Of a stretch of 15,717 bases of DNA, positions 1-5,998 are shown piece by piece. The stretch spans positions 1 through 15,717 of the forward strand of contig DBMM01000010.1 in NCBI GenBank assembly GCA_002298925.1, written 5' to 3'. Position 1 is the first letter of the stretch; each line of letters starts with the position of its first letter. This stretch comes from Geobacter sp. UBA698. Its GTDB lineage: Bacteria; Desulfobacterota; Desulfuromonadia; Geobacterales; Pseudopelobacteraceae. Below the pieces are notes generated by a model that did not search any database, had not been told where the DNA came from, and was given only the letters and a program-made list of their open reading frames with translations. A program made the position numbers and the translations under genes.

Positions 1-508
1 CCGGTCCCCAGATCAGATGGGGGCGCAGGCTGACCGTGGCCAGTTGCGTTGAGTTGGCGGCCAGCACCAGCTGCTCGGCCAGGGCCTTGGTGGCCGGATA
101 GTGGGCCTCGTAGTGGGCCGGGTAGGGCAGGCCTTCGTCTCCCCCCTCCACGTCCCGGCCGTCGAAGACCACGCTGGGGGAGCTGGTGTAAATCAGTTTC
201 GTGATGCCATTGGCCCGGCAGGCTGCCAGGACATTTTCGGTGCCGGTCACGTTGGCCCAGTGAAAGTCGCCGTAGCTGCCCCAGATGCCGGCCTTGGCCG
301 CCACGTGGAAGATGATGTCGCAGCCCCGGGCCGCGTCGATTACGGCCTGCTTGTCTCCCAAGTCACCGCGCAGCTGTTCCACGCCCAGGGCGGTCAGCTG
401 CGGATGTGCCCCCCGGGAGAAACTGACCACCTGGTCGCCCCGCTCCCGCAGCATGCGCACGATGGCTCCTCCCAGGAAGCCGCCGCCACCGGTTACCAGT
501 GCCTTCAC
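1..508 (-). CDS. oleD: OleD, NAD(P)H-dependent 2-alkyl-3-ketoalkanoic acid reductase (3' end outside window)
   Basis: Only the first 169 residues are present; the frame is still open at base 1. The protein begins with a Rossmann fold: TGGGGFLG at residues 6-13 is the nucleotide-binding glycine loop, and Arg32 after the second strand fits NADPH preference. The short-chain dehydrogenase catalytic elements are visible as YTSSPSVVFDG (107-117) and YPATK (Tyr137, Lys141), followed by LRPHLIWGPG at the edge. These are typical of OleD and of 3-beta-HSD-like extended SDRs. In the ole pathway OleD reduces the 2-alkyl-3-ketoacid made by OleA to the 3-hydroxyacid used by OleC. The start is a GTG at 508 with an AAGG-type ribosome site about 9-13 nt upstream; no suitable ATG lies nearby. 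It is the last of the four ole genes, 124 nt after oleC, with a repeat in the gap. A generic NAD-dependent epimerase is the alternative, but the neighbours make OleD much more likely. Confidence 0.88.
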   Translation of the reverse strand, partial: MKALVTGGGGFLGGAIVRMLRERGDQVVSFSRGAHPQLTALGVEQLRGDLGDKQAVIDAARGCDIIFHVAAKAGIWGSYGDFHWANVTGTENVLAACRANGITKLIYTSSPSVVFDGRDVEGGDEGLPYPAHYEAHYPATKALAEQLVLAANSTQLATVSLRPHLIWGP

Positions 509-550
509 GGGAATCCGCCTTCAGGCGTATGGCTGTGTTGTCTCGTCAGA

Positions 551-632
551 GCTCTCCTTGACGTACAGCATTGTACGCCTGCGTCGGCTCTTCCTCGCCG
601 CCTTGCCCTCCGCCCGAAATCGAATTCGCTTT
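551..632. repeat. Intergenic repeat, copy A (oleC-oleD gap)
   Basis: This GC-rich element fills most of the gap between oleC and oleD. It resembles the element at 2324-2406. Both contain a small central inverted repeat (here GTACA-gcat-TGTAC at 563-576), then the core GCCTgCGTCGgCTC, then CCTCgCCGCCTTG and a GAAAT box. The central stem differs between copies but stays self-complementary (GTACA/TGTAC here, ATAC/GTAT in copy B), which suggests structure at the RNA or DNA level. Its function is unknown. Confidence 0.65.
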
Positions 633-2267
633 TCATAGTTTCCCCCTGGCCCAGACCGCCAGCTTCTCCCGGAAAATCTTGGCGTTGTGGCGGATATCCA
701 CCGGAAAGGCGGGGTGGAACAGGATCTCGCGGATCTCTCTGGTGTGGGGATAGCGGCTGCCCAGCTCCAGCAGTTCCCGTCGGATCTGTTCCTGCCCGGC
801 CCTGTTGGTTTTTCTTTCCAGTTCCACGCACAGCACCGGCTGCTGGCTGCCCGGCTTGCCCACTCCCACCAGGGCGGTGCGGAAAACCTTGGGATGGGTG
901 TTGAAGACCCCTTCCACCGGAATGGTGAAGAGTGTCTCGGTGGCTGTAGTCACCCGGTGGGCCTTGCGTCCGCAGAACCAGATCCTGCCATTGCTGTCCA
1001 GGTAGCCCACGTCCCCCATGCGGTGCCAGATCCCGTGGATCGGGTCCGGTATCTTGGCCAGGCGGGTGGCCTCGGGCCGGTTCAGGTAGGCCCTGGTCAC
1101 CTGCGGACCTGACACGGTGATCTCGCCCACCTCCCAGGCCGGCAGCGACAGTTCGTCACTCCAGGCAGTGAGCGGGCTGTCGCTGATCGGGATGATGGCT
1201 ACCCTGATGCTGGAGACCGGCCGGCCGACGCAGACCCCGCGCCCTGCGCCGGCCATGGGGCCGGTTTCAGCCAGGATCTCGCGGCTGCCGATGGAGCTGA
1301 CCGGCAGCGCTTCGGTGGCGCCGTAGGGGGTGAAAATTTCGGCATCGTCCGGCAGCAGGGAGGCAAAGCGCTCCAGCACCGCTGCCGAAACCGGGGCGCC
1401 GGCCGAGATGACCCTTTTCAGGCCGGGCAGCTTCAGGCCCAGCGGCGCGGCGTAGCGGCCGACCCGGTTGAGCAGGGCCGGAGAGCCGAACATGGTGGTG
1501 GCGCCATGCTCGCGGGCGGCCGAGATGATCCGTTGGGGGTTGACCCGACCCGGTCGGGTGAAGTCCATGCGCGGAATGACGGCGGTCATGCCCAGGGCCG
1601 GGGCGAACAGGGCGAACAGCGGAAAGGTGGGCAGGTCGATCTCCCCCGGCTGGATGCCGTAAACCTCCCGCAGGGCGTCCACCTGAGCGCTGAAGTTGCC
1701 GTGGCTGTAGATGGCTCCCTTGGGCGGCCCGGTGCTGCCGCTGGTGAAGAGGATGGCGGCAATCTCGTTCCGTTTGGTTTCAGCCGGGGCAAAGCTTTTG
1801 CCCCGACCGAGCCGGCGCAGCTCCTCCAGGGGGATGCCACCCCAGATGCGGCCGCCACCCACCGTGACCAGCGTGCGCAGCGTATCTTTGCCCCACCCCA
1901 GCAGGCGCCGGGCCAGGTGGGCCTTGGGGATGCCGATGAAAGCGACCGGCTCGGCTTCGGCCAGGCAGCCCTTCATGTTACGGGCGCCGATGCCCGGATC
2001 GATGAAAACCGGCACGGCTCCGGCCTTGAACAGGGCAAAGGTCAGGCTGAACAGTTCCGGTGAGGGCGGCACCAGCAGTGCCGTGCGGGTGCCCCGCGTG
2101 ATGCCGATCCGGGCCAGTCCGGCTGCAATCAGGCTGCTGTCGCTGTCCAGTTCCTGGAAGGTGAGGGTGCGTTTTTCCTGGGGAAAGATGATGGCGGGCG
2201 TCTCCGGCTGCAGCAGGGCCATCTCGCTCAACGGGCGTGATATGTTGACGATTTCGGAGTGGGGCAT
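633..2267 (-). CDS. oleC: OleC, ATP-dependent beta-lactone synthetase (ANL superfamily)
   Basis: This 544-residue protein is full length for OleC, an acyl-AMP-ligase-fold enzyme. It adenylates a 2-alkyl-3-hydroxyalkanoic acid and closes it to a beta-lactone, the third chemical step of head-to-head olefin synthesis. Visible ANL motifs are the P-loop TSGSTGPPKG (175-184), YGATEA (315-320), MGD (417-419, ATP ribose), and the C-terminal HNAKIFREKL with Lys530 as the expected catalytic lysine. The sequence YGATEALPVSSI and the LCVELERK stretch resemble OleC rather than acetyl-CoA synthetases. The ATG at 2267 has a GGAAG ribosome site about 10 nt upstream. Unusually, oleC is separated from oleB by about 1.65 kb carrying two toxin-antitoxin modules, with a repeat on each side of the gene. 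No truncation or frameshift is seen. Confidence 0.92.
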   Translation of the reverse strand: MPHSEIVNISRPLSEMALLQPETPAIIFPQEKRTLTFQELDSDSSLIAAGLARIGITRGTRTALLVPPSPELFSLTFALFKAGAVPVFIDPGIGARNMKGCLAEAEPVAFIGIPKAHLARRLLGWGKDTLRTLVTVGGGRIWGGIPLEELRRLGRGKSFAPAETKRNEIAAILFTSGSTGPPKGAIYSHGNFSAQVDALREVYGIQPGEIDLPTFPLFALFAPALGMTAVIPRMDFTRPGRVNPQRIISAAREHGATTMFGSPALLNRVGRYAAPLGLKLPGLKRVISAGAPVSAAVLERFASLLPDDAEIFTPYGATEALPVSSIGSREILAETGPMAGAGRGVCVGRPVSSIRVAIIPISDSPLTAWSDELSLPAWEVGEITVSGPQVTRAYLNRPEATRLAKIPDPIHGIWHRMGDVGYLDSNGRIWFCGRKAHRVTTATETLFTIPVEGVFNTHPKVFRTALVGVGKPGSQQPVLCVELERKTNRAGQEQIRRELLELGSRYPHTREIREILFHPAFPVDIRHNAKIFREKLAVWARGKL

Positions 2268-2323
2268 GTCGCTTCCATGGAATGGGGATTATATCAAAGC
2301 GCCCTCTTCGTTGGTTCGTCTTC

Positions 2324-2406
2324 GGCTCCTCAACATACTATTTGTATGCCTTCGTCGCCTCAATCCTCACCGCCTTGAGTGCATCTCTGATCTGAAATTG
2401 GGATTA
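2324..2406. repeat. Intergenic repeat, copy B (vapC-oleC gap)
   Basis: This element lies in the 136-nt gap upstream of oleC and reaches the vapC stop codon. It shares with the element at 551-632 the order: small central palindrome (ATAC-tattt-GTAT), GCCTtCGTCGcCTC, CCTCaCCGCCTTG, GAAAT box. The two copies have the same orientation and sit immediately upstream and downstream of oleC. The variable bases in the stem are compatible with conserved pairing. Nothing in it codes for protein. Confidence 0.62.
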
Positions 2407-2781
2407 CGGTCTGAAGACTTTCAATTCCAACTCTTTGACCGATTTGAAGTGTTTGGCATTGCCGGTCGACAAGGGCATGCCGTTTTCCGTGGCTGTTGCT
2501 GCAATGATGGCGTCGCCGGCCCGCATGCCGGAGGACAGACCGTACTCTTCGACATAGATCAGTGCCCGGTGACCGATGTTCTCAGTCAGCGGCAGGACGG
2601 TAAAACGAAAATCCGAGATGAAGCGTTTCACCAGACGCTGTTGCTGCTTGTCTTTGGCGCACTGGAGCAGTTCCATGTAGGTCTGGACGGACAAATATCG
2701 GTCCTTCGCCCCGTCCATCAAGGCAGCGGCCTTGGGGTTGCCCCGCTGCACCCAGATAAAAATATCGGTATCAAAGATCAT
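2404..2781 (-). CDS. vapC: VapC-type PIN-domain ribonuclease toxin
   Basis: This 125-residue single-domain PIN protein has the usual length for VapC. It opens with MIFDTDIFIW (Asp4 in the first metal site), followed by YMELL (Glu37), AGDAIIAATA (Asp90) and the C-terminal STGNAKHF motif. These are the acidic residues that bind Mg2+/Mn2+ in PIN nucleases. VapC toxins cut tRNA or rRNA when freed from their antitoxin. The ATG at 2781 lies 11 nt inside the end of the antitoxin gene, indicating translational coupling. A longer frame extends upstream to 2955 but overlaps the antitoxin throughout and does not look like PIN sequence, so the start at 2781 is preferred. The module sits between oleB and oleC and has no known role in lipid chemistry; stabilisation of the locus is an inference. 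Confidence 0.88.
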   Translation of the reverse strand: MIFDTDIFIWVQRGNPKAAALMDGAKDRYLSVQTYMELLQCAKDKQQQRLVKRFISDFRFTVLPLTENIGHRALIYVEEYGLSSGMRAGDAIIAATATENGMPLSTGNAKHFKSVKELELKVFRP

Positions 2782-3010
2782 GACGACCGCCCCGCAGGCG
2801 CTCCATGACGTCTTCAACCGTTTCGGTCTCTTTAGCGTACATGCCGAAGAACTCATGCTGGCAGACCTTGCCGCTTGGGGTGGTTTCCTCCAGAGGAATG
2901 ATGGTGCCCCTGGGTTTGCCGTGATAAAGGATGGTGACATGCTCCCGCTTGTCAAGAGCCGCCAGGATGTCGCTGGTTTTGTAACGCAGATCGATAATTG
3001 AGGCGTTCAT
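2771..3010 (-). CDS. vapB: Phd/YefM-like antitoxin paired with VapC
   Basis: This 79-residue antitoxin starts MNASIIDLRYKTSDILAALD. The N-terminal part resembles Phd/YefM DNA-binding antitoxins (strand, helix, then HGKPRGTIIP), and the C-terminal tail (VEDVMERLRG) would be the toxin-wrapping segment. An ATG 12 nt further upstream (3022) is possible. The ATG at 3010 is preferred because GGAG stands six bases before it, and because it gives the short N-terminus usual in the family. The gene overlaps vapC by 11 nt. A strong sigma70-like promoter with a palindrome over its -10 lies directly upstream, consistent with autoregulation by the antitoxin-toxin complex. The symbol is used for the pairing with VapC; the fold is Phd-like rather than AbrB-like. 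Confidence 0.82.
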   Translation of the reverse strand: MNASIIDLRYKTSDILAALDKREHVTILYHGKPRGTIIPLEETTPSGKVCQHEFFGMYAKETETVEDVMERLRGGRHDL

Positions 3011-3023
3011 ACCTGACTCCATA

Positions 3024-3072
3024 ATGTCTGTTTATATATAGACATATTACGCACAAATCCAGGGAGTGTCAA
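3024..3072 (-). promoter_or_regulatory. vapBC promoter and probable autoregulatory operator
   Basis: On the minus strand, TTGACA (3072-3067) and TAATAT (3049-3044) are separated by exactly 17 nt, an excellent sigma70-type promoter. A perfect six-base inverted repeat, ATGTCT (3024-3029) and AGACAT (3040-3045) with a 10-base AT-rich spacer, overlaps the -10 and the expected transcription start. Binding there by the VapB-VapC complex would block RNA polymerase, the usual logic of such modules. The box match is seen; the repression is inferred. Confidence 0.72.
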
Positions 3073-3100
3073 CGTGCTGGGATGGCGAAATGATGTGAAA

Positions 3101-3133
3101 TGAGAAGGTATAATTCTCAAGAACTTCCTGAGA
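3101..3133. repeat. Alternating inverted repeats between higA and vapB
   Basis: TGAGAA (3101-3106) can pair with TTCTCA (3114-3119). The TCTCA of the same central arm (3115-3119) can also pair with TGAGA (3129-3133). The two hairpins share an arm and cannot form together. No T-run follows, so this does not read as a classical terminator. It lies between the two toxin-antitoxin modules; function is unknown and it may be chance. Confidence 0.3.
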
Positions 3134-3217
3134 GAGGCGGCCATAACAGATATATAAAAGTTGTCATAAATCTATTCACAAATGTCAGTTAATCAGGACT
3201 GATACCAGCGCCTCCCT

Positions 3218-3526
3218 TTATGCTGCCAACGGTAATGGATGAACCTCGGTTTTCAAGCGATCTTCAAGGGTTACCAGTGCAACTTCCATGTCGTAATGTG
3301 TCTGCAGATTCAGCCAGAATTGTGCTTCCATATTGAAAAAAAGCCCGAGCCGGAGAGCTGTGTCAGCGGTTATTGCACGCCGTCCATGCACGATTTCATT
3401 TATGCGCCGCGCTGTCACACCAATGTCCTTGGCAAGCCGGTACTGACTGATGCCCAACGGCTCCAGGAATTCCGATAACAGGATTTCGCCTGGGTGAATA
3501 GGAGGGAAATCACGTTTTGTTGTCAT
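3218..3526 (-). CDS. higA: HigA-type antitoxin, HTH_XRE family
   Basis: This 102-residue protein starts MTTKRDFPPIHPGEILLSEF, the hallmark beginning of HigA/VapI antitoxins. An XRE-type helix-turn-helix follows (GISQYRLAKDIGVTARRINEIVHGRRAITADTA, spanning about residues 26-58), and then AQFWLNLQTHYDMEVA, also typical. It neutralises the HigB ribonuclease and represses the operon. The ATG at 3526 is preferred over the GTG at 3535 because AGAGG sits eight bases before the ATG and collides with the GTG. The gene follows higB after 12 nt, the inverted toxin-first order characteristic of hig modules. Full length; no defect seen. Confidence 0.92.
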   Translation of the reverse strand: MTTKRDFPPIHPGEILLSEFLEPLGISQYRLAKDIGVTARRINEIVHGRRAITADTALRLGLFFNMEAQFWLNLQTHYDMEVALVTLEDRLKTEVHPLPLAA

Positions 3527-3538
3527 AAATGTCACCTC

Positions 3539-3820
3539 TCAGTGGTAATCAACGATCTCAACATCATATACATCGCTTCCTTGCCACACGAAGCAGATGC
3601 GCCATTGCTTGTTGATTCTGATGCTGTAATGTCCTTCTCGATCATGATGCAATGCCTCCAGGTGATTTGAAGGCGGAACGCGCAAGGTCTCAAGAACAGT
3701 AGCAGCATTCAGTATGTTGAGTTTGATTGCCGCCGATCGCTGAATAACCTGCGGCAGTTTTGTGGAAAAACGACCATGAAAAAGTTTTTCAGTTTCCTTG
3801 CATCTGAATGTCCTGATCAT
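3539..3820 (-). CDS. higB: HigB-type ribosome-dependent mRNA interferase toxin (RelE superfamily)
   Basis: This 93-residue protein matches the HigB/GraT branch of the RelE fold over its whole length: MIRTFRCKETEKLF at the start, LNAATVLETLRVPPSNHLEAL in the middle, and GHYSIRINKQWRICFVW...YDVEIVDYH at the end. HigB toxins cut mRNA on translating ribosomes. The basic and aromatic residues of the C-terminal strand region (Arg72, Lys76, Arg79 approximately) are where the family keeps its active site. The gene leads the higBA pair. The ATG at 3820 lies only 6 nt downstream of the predicted -10 box and has no clear ribosome site, so the transcript may be nearly leaderless. This would keep toxin synthesis low relative to higA, which has a good AGAGG site (inference). 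Confidence 0.92.
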   Translation of the reverse strand: MIRTFRCKETEKLFHGRFSTKLPQVIQRSAAIKLNILNAATVLETLRVPPSNHLEALHHDREGHYSIRINKQWRICFVWQGSDVYDVEIVDYH

Positions 3821-3826
3821 GGTTGT

Positions 3827-3864
3827 ATCTTATCTCTAGGGGATATTATCGTCAATGGATAATA
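3827..3864 (-). promoter_or_regulatory. higBA promoter and probable HigA operator
   Basis: On the minus strand TTGACG (3855-3850) and TAAGAT (3832-3827) are spaced by 17 nt. A perfect seven-base inverted repeat, TATTATC (3844-3850) and GATAATA (3858-3864) with a seven-base spacer, covers the -35 box. Occupancy by HigA dimer would exclude RNA polymerase. The sequence elements are directly visible; their use is inferred from the family. Confidence 0.68.
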
Positions 3865-3921
3865 GAGCGCGATTAAGAATGGCTTATTGTCAGCCGGTAC
3901 CGGTTGCCGCAATGCTTTGTC

Positions 3922-4836
3922 TTATACGGTTGTCCGGTCAAGAAATGCAGAGATCAGCGCTACGACCTCTTCCCTGGCATCTTCCAGGATGTAGTGCCCG
4001 CAATCGGGGAAACGGTGCAGCTCCGCACCGGGGAAGCGTCGCTGCCATTCGGCCAGGAAGTGGCGGTCAAAGACGAAATCCAGCTCGCCCCAGCAGATCA
4101 ACATCGGCAGGTTTGCAAACTGGCCGATGCCGGCGGAGACGGCGCTGACCAGGTCGTAAGTGCGGTCGCCCGGAGCCAGCGGGATATCCTGCACGAAGCG
4201 CAGGGTGGCGATGCGGTTCTGCCAGGAGTCGTAGGGGAGCTGGTACAGCTTGCGCAGTCCGGGCTTCATCGGGTTGCGCTTGCAGCCCACATACGAGGCT
4301 CCCCGGCTGAATGCGTTCAGGCCCCGCACCAGCAGGGTGCCCAGGGCGCTGTCTCGGCAGATTCTGAGGCCGAGCGGGAAAGGCTTGGCCTTGGGCAGGT
4401 GGAAGGCACCGGTATTCAGGATCACCAGCCGGCTGATCCGCTCCGGGTGGCGCACCGCATAGGCCATGCCGATCATGCCGCCCCAGTCATGCAGCACCAG
4501 GGTGATCTTCTCGCTGATATCCAGCCGATCCAGGAGCCGTTCCAGGTCGTCCACCCGCTGCGGGAGGGTGTAGTCGTAACGGTCGTCCCCCGGCTTGTCG
4601 GACAGGCCGCAGCCGATGTGGTCCGGAACGATGCAGCGGTAGCGCTCCCGCAGGGCCAGCACCAGGTTGCGGTAGTAGAACGACCAGGAGGGGTTGCCGT
4701 GCACCATCACCACCGGCGGGCCGCTGCCTTCATCCAGGTAATGGTACTTCAGGCCTGCCCCGAGCGTAGTCGCAGGGCTGTCCAGATCGAGGTACTTGCC
4801 GCTGAAGGGGTATTCCTTCTTCAGATCAGGTTTCAT
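3922..4836 (-). CDS. oleB: OleB, beta-lactone decarboxylase (alpha/beta-hydrolase, haloalkane-dehalogenase-like)
   Basis: The protein has 304 residues. OleB removes CO2 from the cis-beta-lactone made by OleC to give the final cis-olefin. The fold and residues are those of haloalkane-dehalogenase-like hydrolases: HGNPSWSFYYRN (47-58, oxyanion Asn48), the nucleophile elbow LHDWGG with Asp117, an acid near Asp253 in GELDFVFD, and His281 in DCGHYI. It follows oleA by 115 nt; oleC and oleD lie further downstream beyond the toxin-antitoxin insertion. The N-terminal segment between KYLDLD and GLKYHYLDEG carries about eight extra residues, SPATTLGA (20-27), encoded by a repeat-like sequence and absent from the usual family pattern as I recall it. 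Taken alone it could be called a haloalkane dehalogenase, but the operon decides for OleB. The ribosome site is weak. Confidence 0.9.
   Translation of the reverse strand: MKPDLKKEYPFSGKYLDLDSPATTLGAGLKYHYLDEGSGPPVVMVHGNPSWSFYYRNLVLALRERYRCIVPDHIGCGLSDKPGDDRYDYTLPQRVDDLERLLDRLDISEKITLVLHDWGGMIGMAYAVRHPERISRLVILNTGAFHLPKAKPFPLGLRICRDSALGTLLVRGLNAFSRGASYVGCKRNPMKPGLRKLYQLPYDSWQNRIATLRFVQDIPLAPGDRTYDLVSAVSAGIGQFANLPMLICWGELDFVFDRHFLAEWQRRFPGAELHRFPDCGHYILEDAREEVVALISAFLDRTTV
4753..4780. repeat. Repeat-like sequence read in frame inside oleB
   Basis: The plus strand GCCTGCCCCGAGCGTAGTCG (4753-4772), continuing to 4780, resembles a dispersed repeat family seen in several bacterial phyla, whose other-strand reading gives the peptide CPERSRR. 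Here that antisense reading is ACPERSRRA, while oleB itself reads SPATTLGAG. It has imperfect dyad symmetry (GCCC..GCG / CGC..GGGGC). The inserted residues fall in a surface loop at the protein's N-terminus. Confidence 0.5.
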
Positions 4837-4856
4837 GTCGATGAGATTCCAATTCC

Positions 4857-4940
4857 AAAAATCTAACCCCCCTCAATCCCCCCTTGTCAGGGGGGAAGTG
4901 ACGTGCTCCTCCCCTGATAAGGGGAGGCTGGGAGGGGTTG
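4857..4940. repeat. Double-hairpin GC-rich repeat between oleA and oleB
   Basis: Two hairpins lie side by side: CCCCCC-ttgtca-GGGGGG (4878-4895) and CCTCCCC-tgataa-GGGGAGG (4908-4927). Outer arms (AACCCC near 4865 and GGGGTT ending at 4939) can pair around them, giving a cloverleaf-like three-way junction. In the oleA-to-oleB transcript the outer stem is followed by AGAUUUUUGG (five U from 4861-4857), so the element could act as a leaky terminator or a processing or stability element that sets the oleA:oleB ratio. The form matches GC-rich intergenic repeats I associate with Geobacter relatives. The pairing is seen; the function is inferred. Confidence 0.68.
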
Positions 4941-4951
4941 TATTTATATTT

Positions 4952-5995
4952 CTACCAATCCATCCCCAGCATCAGGCAGTTCAGGCCGCTGCCGATCCCC
5001 AGGAAGGCCACCTTGTCGCCCGCTTCCAGGATGTCCCGTTCGTCGGCGATGGCGGCGGTCAGCGGCAGGGAGACGGTGCCCATGTTGCCCAGGTATTCAT
5101 AGGTGGTGAAGTCTTTTTCAGGCGGGATGTCCAGGGACTTGAGGATGGCGCTCTGGTGGGCGGAACCGACCTGGTGGCAGATGACCTGGTCGACGTCCGT
5201 TGTTCGCCAGCCGACCTGGGGCAGAAAAGCCTCCCAGGTCCGCCTGCCCAGTTCGACGCCGTAGTTCATGACATTGACCCCGTCGGTGGACATGGCTTGG
5301 GTGTAGCCCCCCTTGCTGTCCGGTGCCAGCCCCCACAGGCAGAGGCGATGATGTTCCGGTGCGGTCTGGGTGATGCCCCCCAGCAGTTGCCGTCGCGAGG
5401 ATCCGGAGAATGAACCGTCGGTCAAGAGGACCGCCACGGCGCCGGAACCGCCGGTCAGCGTGGCCAGCGAGGCGGCGAAGTGCTGCATGGTCCGCTCCTC
5501 CAGCATGCGGGCGATCATGATGTCGTTGATCTCGCGGGCGCTCTCGCAGGAGACCACCAGCCCGGCCTTGATCTGGCCCAGTTCGATGCGGTTGGCCACA
5601 TCGAGGATGCCGTTCAGCACACCCAGGCAGGCGTTGGAGAGGTCGAAAACGGCGGTCTTGCCGCCGATGCCCAGACCGGCGGCAACGCGACAGGCGGTGG
5701 CCGGCTCGAACTGTTCGCGGCAGACGCCGGCGTAGATCAGGGCCCCGATCTCATCGGGGGAGATGCCGGTGGCCAACAGCACTTTTCTGGCGGCAGCGAT
5801 CGCGCCGTGGGAGAGCGGGTAGCCCGGCTCCCACCAGCGGCGTTCGCGGATGCCGGTCAGGGCCTGCAGCTGACCGGGAGCAATGCGCAGGTAGCGATAC
5901 AACGGCTCAAGGCGGGCTTCCAGTTCGGTCGATGTGACGACAACCGGAGCCAGCTCGTAGCCCAGGGCTTCAATGACAACCTTGCGGTACTTCAT
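4952..5995 (-). CDS. oleA: OleA, thiolase-fold acyl-CoA condensing enzyme (head-to-head Claisen condensation)
   Basis: This 347-residue thiolase-superfamily protein resembles FabH. OleA condenses two acyl thioesters to a 2-alkyl-3-ketoacid, the committing step of long-chain olefin synthesis. The triad is complete: Cys123 in NACLG, His274 in ICHQVGSAH, Asn304 in LGNMGT. The EPATA motif with Glu97 corresponds to the OleA glutamate proposed to assist the second deprotonation, which separates OleA from ordinary FabH. The N-terminus (ALGYELAPVVVTSTELEARLEPLY and TGIRERRWWEPG) is also OleA-like. The ATG at 5995 follows the stop of the PfaC-like gene by 3 nt with GGAG upstream, so it is translated from the same message. 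Acyl substrates are therefore probably supplied by the preceding megasynthases. Confidence 0.93.
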   Translation of the reverse strand: MKYRKVVIEALGYELAPVVVTSTELEARLEPLYRYLRIAPGQLQALTGIRERRWWEPGYPLSHGAIAAARKVLLATGISPDEIGALIYAGVCREQFEPATACRVAAGLGIGGKTAVFDLSNACLGVLNGILDVANRIELGQIKAGLVVSCESAREINDIMIARMLEERTMQHFAASLATLTGGSGAVAVLLTDGSFSGSSRRQLLGGITQTAPEHHRLCLWGLAPDSKGGYTQAMSTDGVNVMNYGVELGRRTWEAFLPQVGWRTTDVDQVICHQVGSAHQSAILKSLDIPPEKDFTTYEYLGNMGTVSLPLTAAIADERDILEAGDKVAFLGIGSGLNCLMLGMDW

Positions 5996-5998
5996 CGT

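Noticed and set aside
2404..2955. Longer 183-residue form of VapC
   Set aside because: The additional N-terminal part overlaps the antitoxin gene throughout and carries no PIN features; the ATG at 2781 begins exactly at the canonical MIFDTD motif.
3894..3903. CCGGTACCGG palindrome downstream of oleB as a terminator
   Set aside because: Only 10 bp with no loop and no following T-run; it is a self-complementary KpnI-type site that could occur by chance.
3922..4836. Haloalkane dehalogenase as the function of the alpha/beta hydrolase
   Set aside because: The fold and Asp nucleophile are shared, but the gene sits between oleA and oleC/oleD, where OleB beta-lactone decarboxylase is the established member.
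4952..5995. FabH (3-oxoacyl-ACP synthase III) as the function
   Set aside because: The EPATA glutamate motif, the OleA-like N-terminus and the oleBCD neighbours favour OleA.
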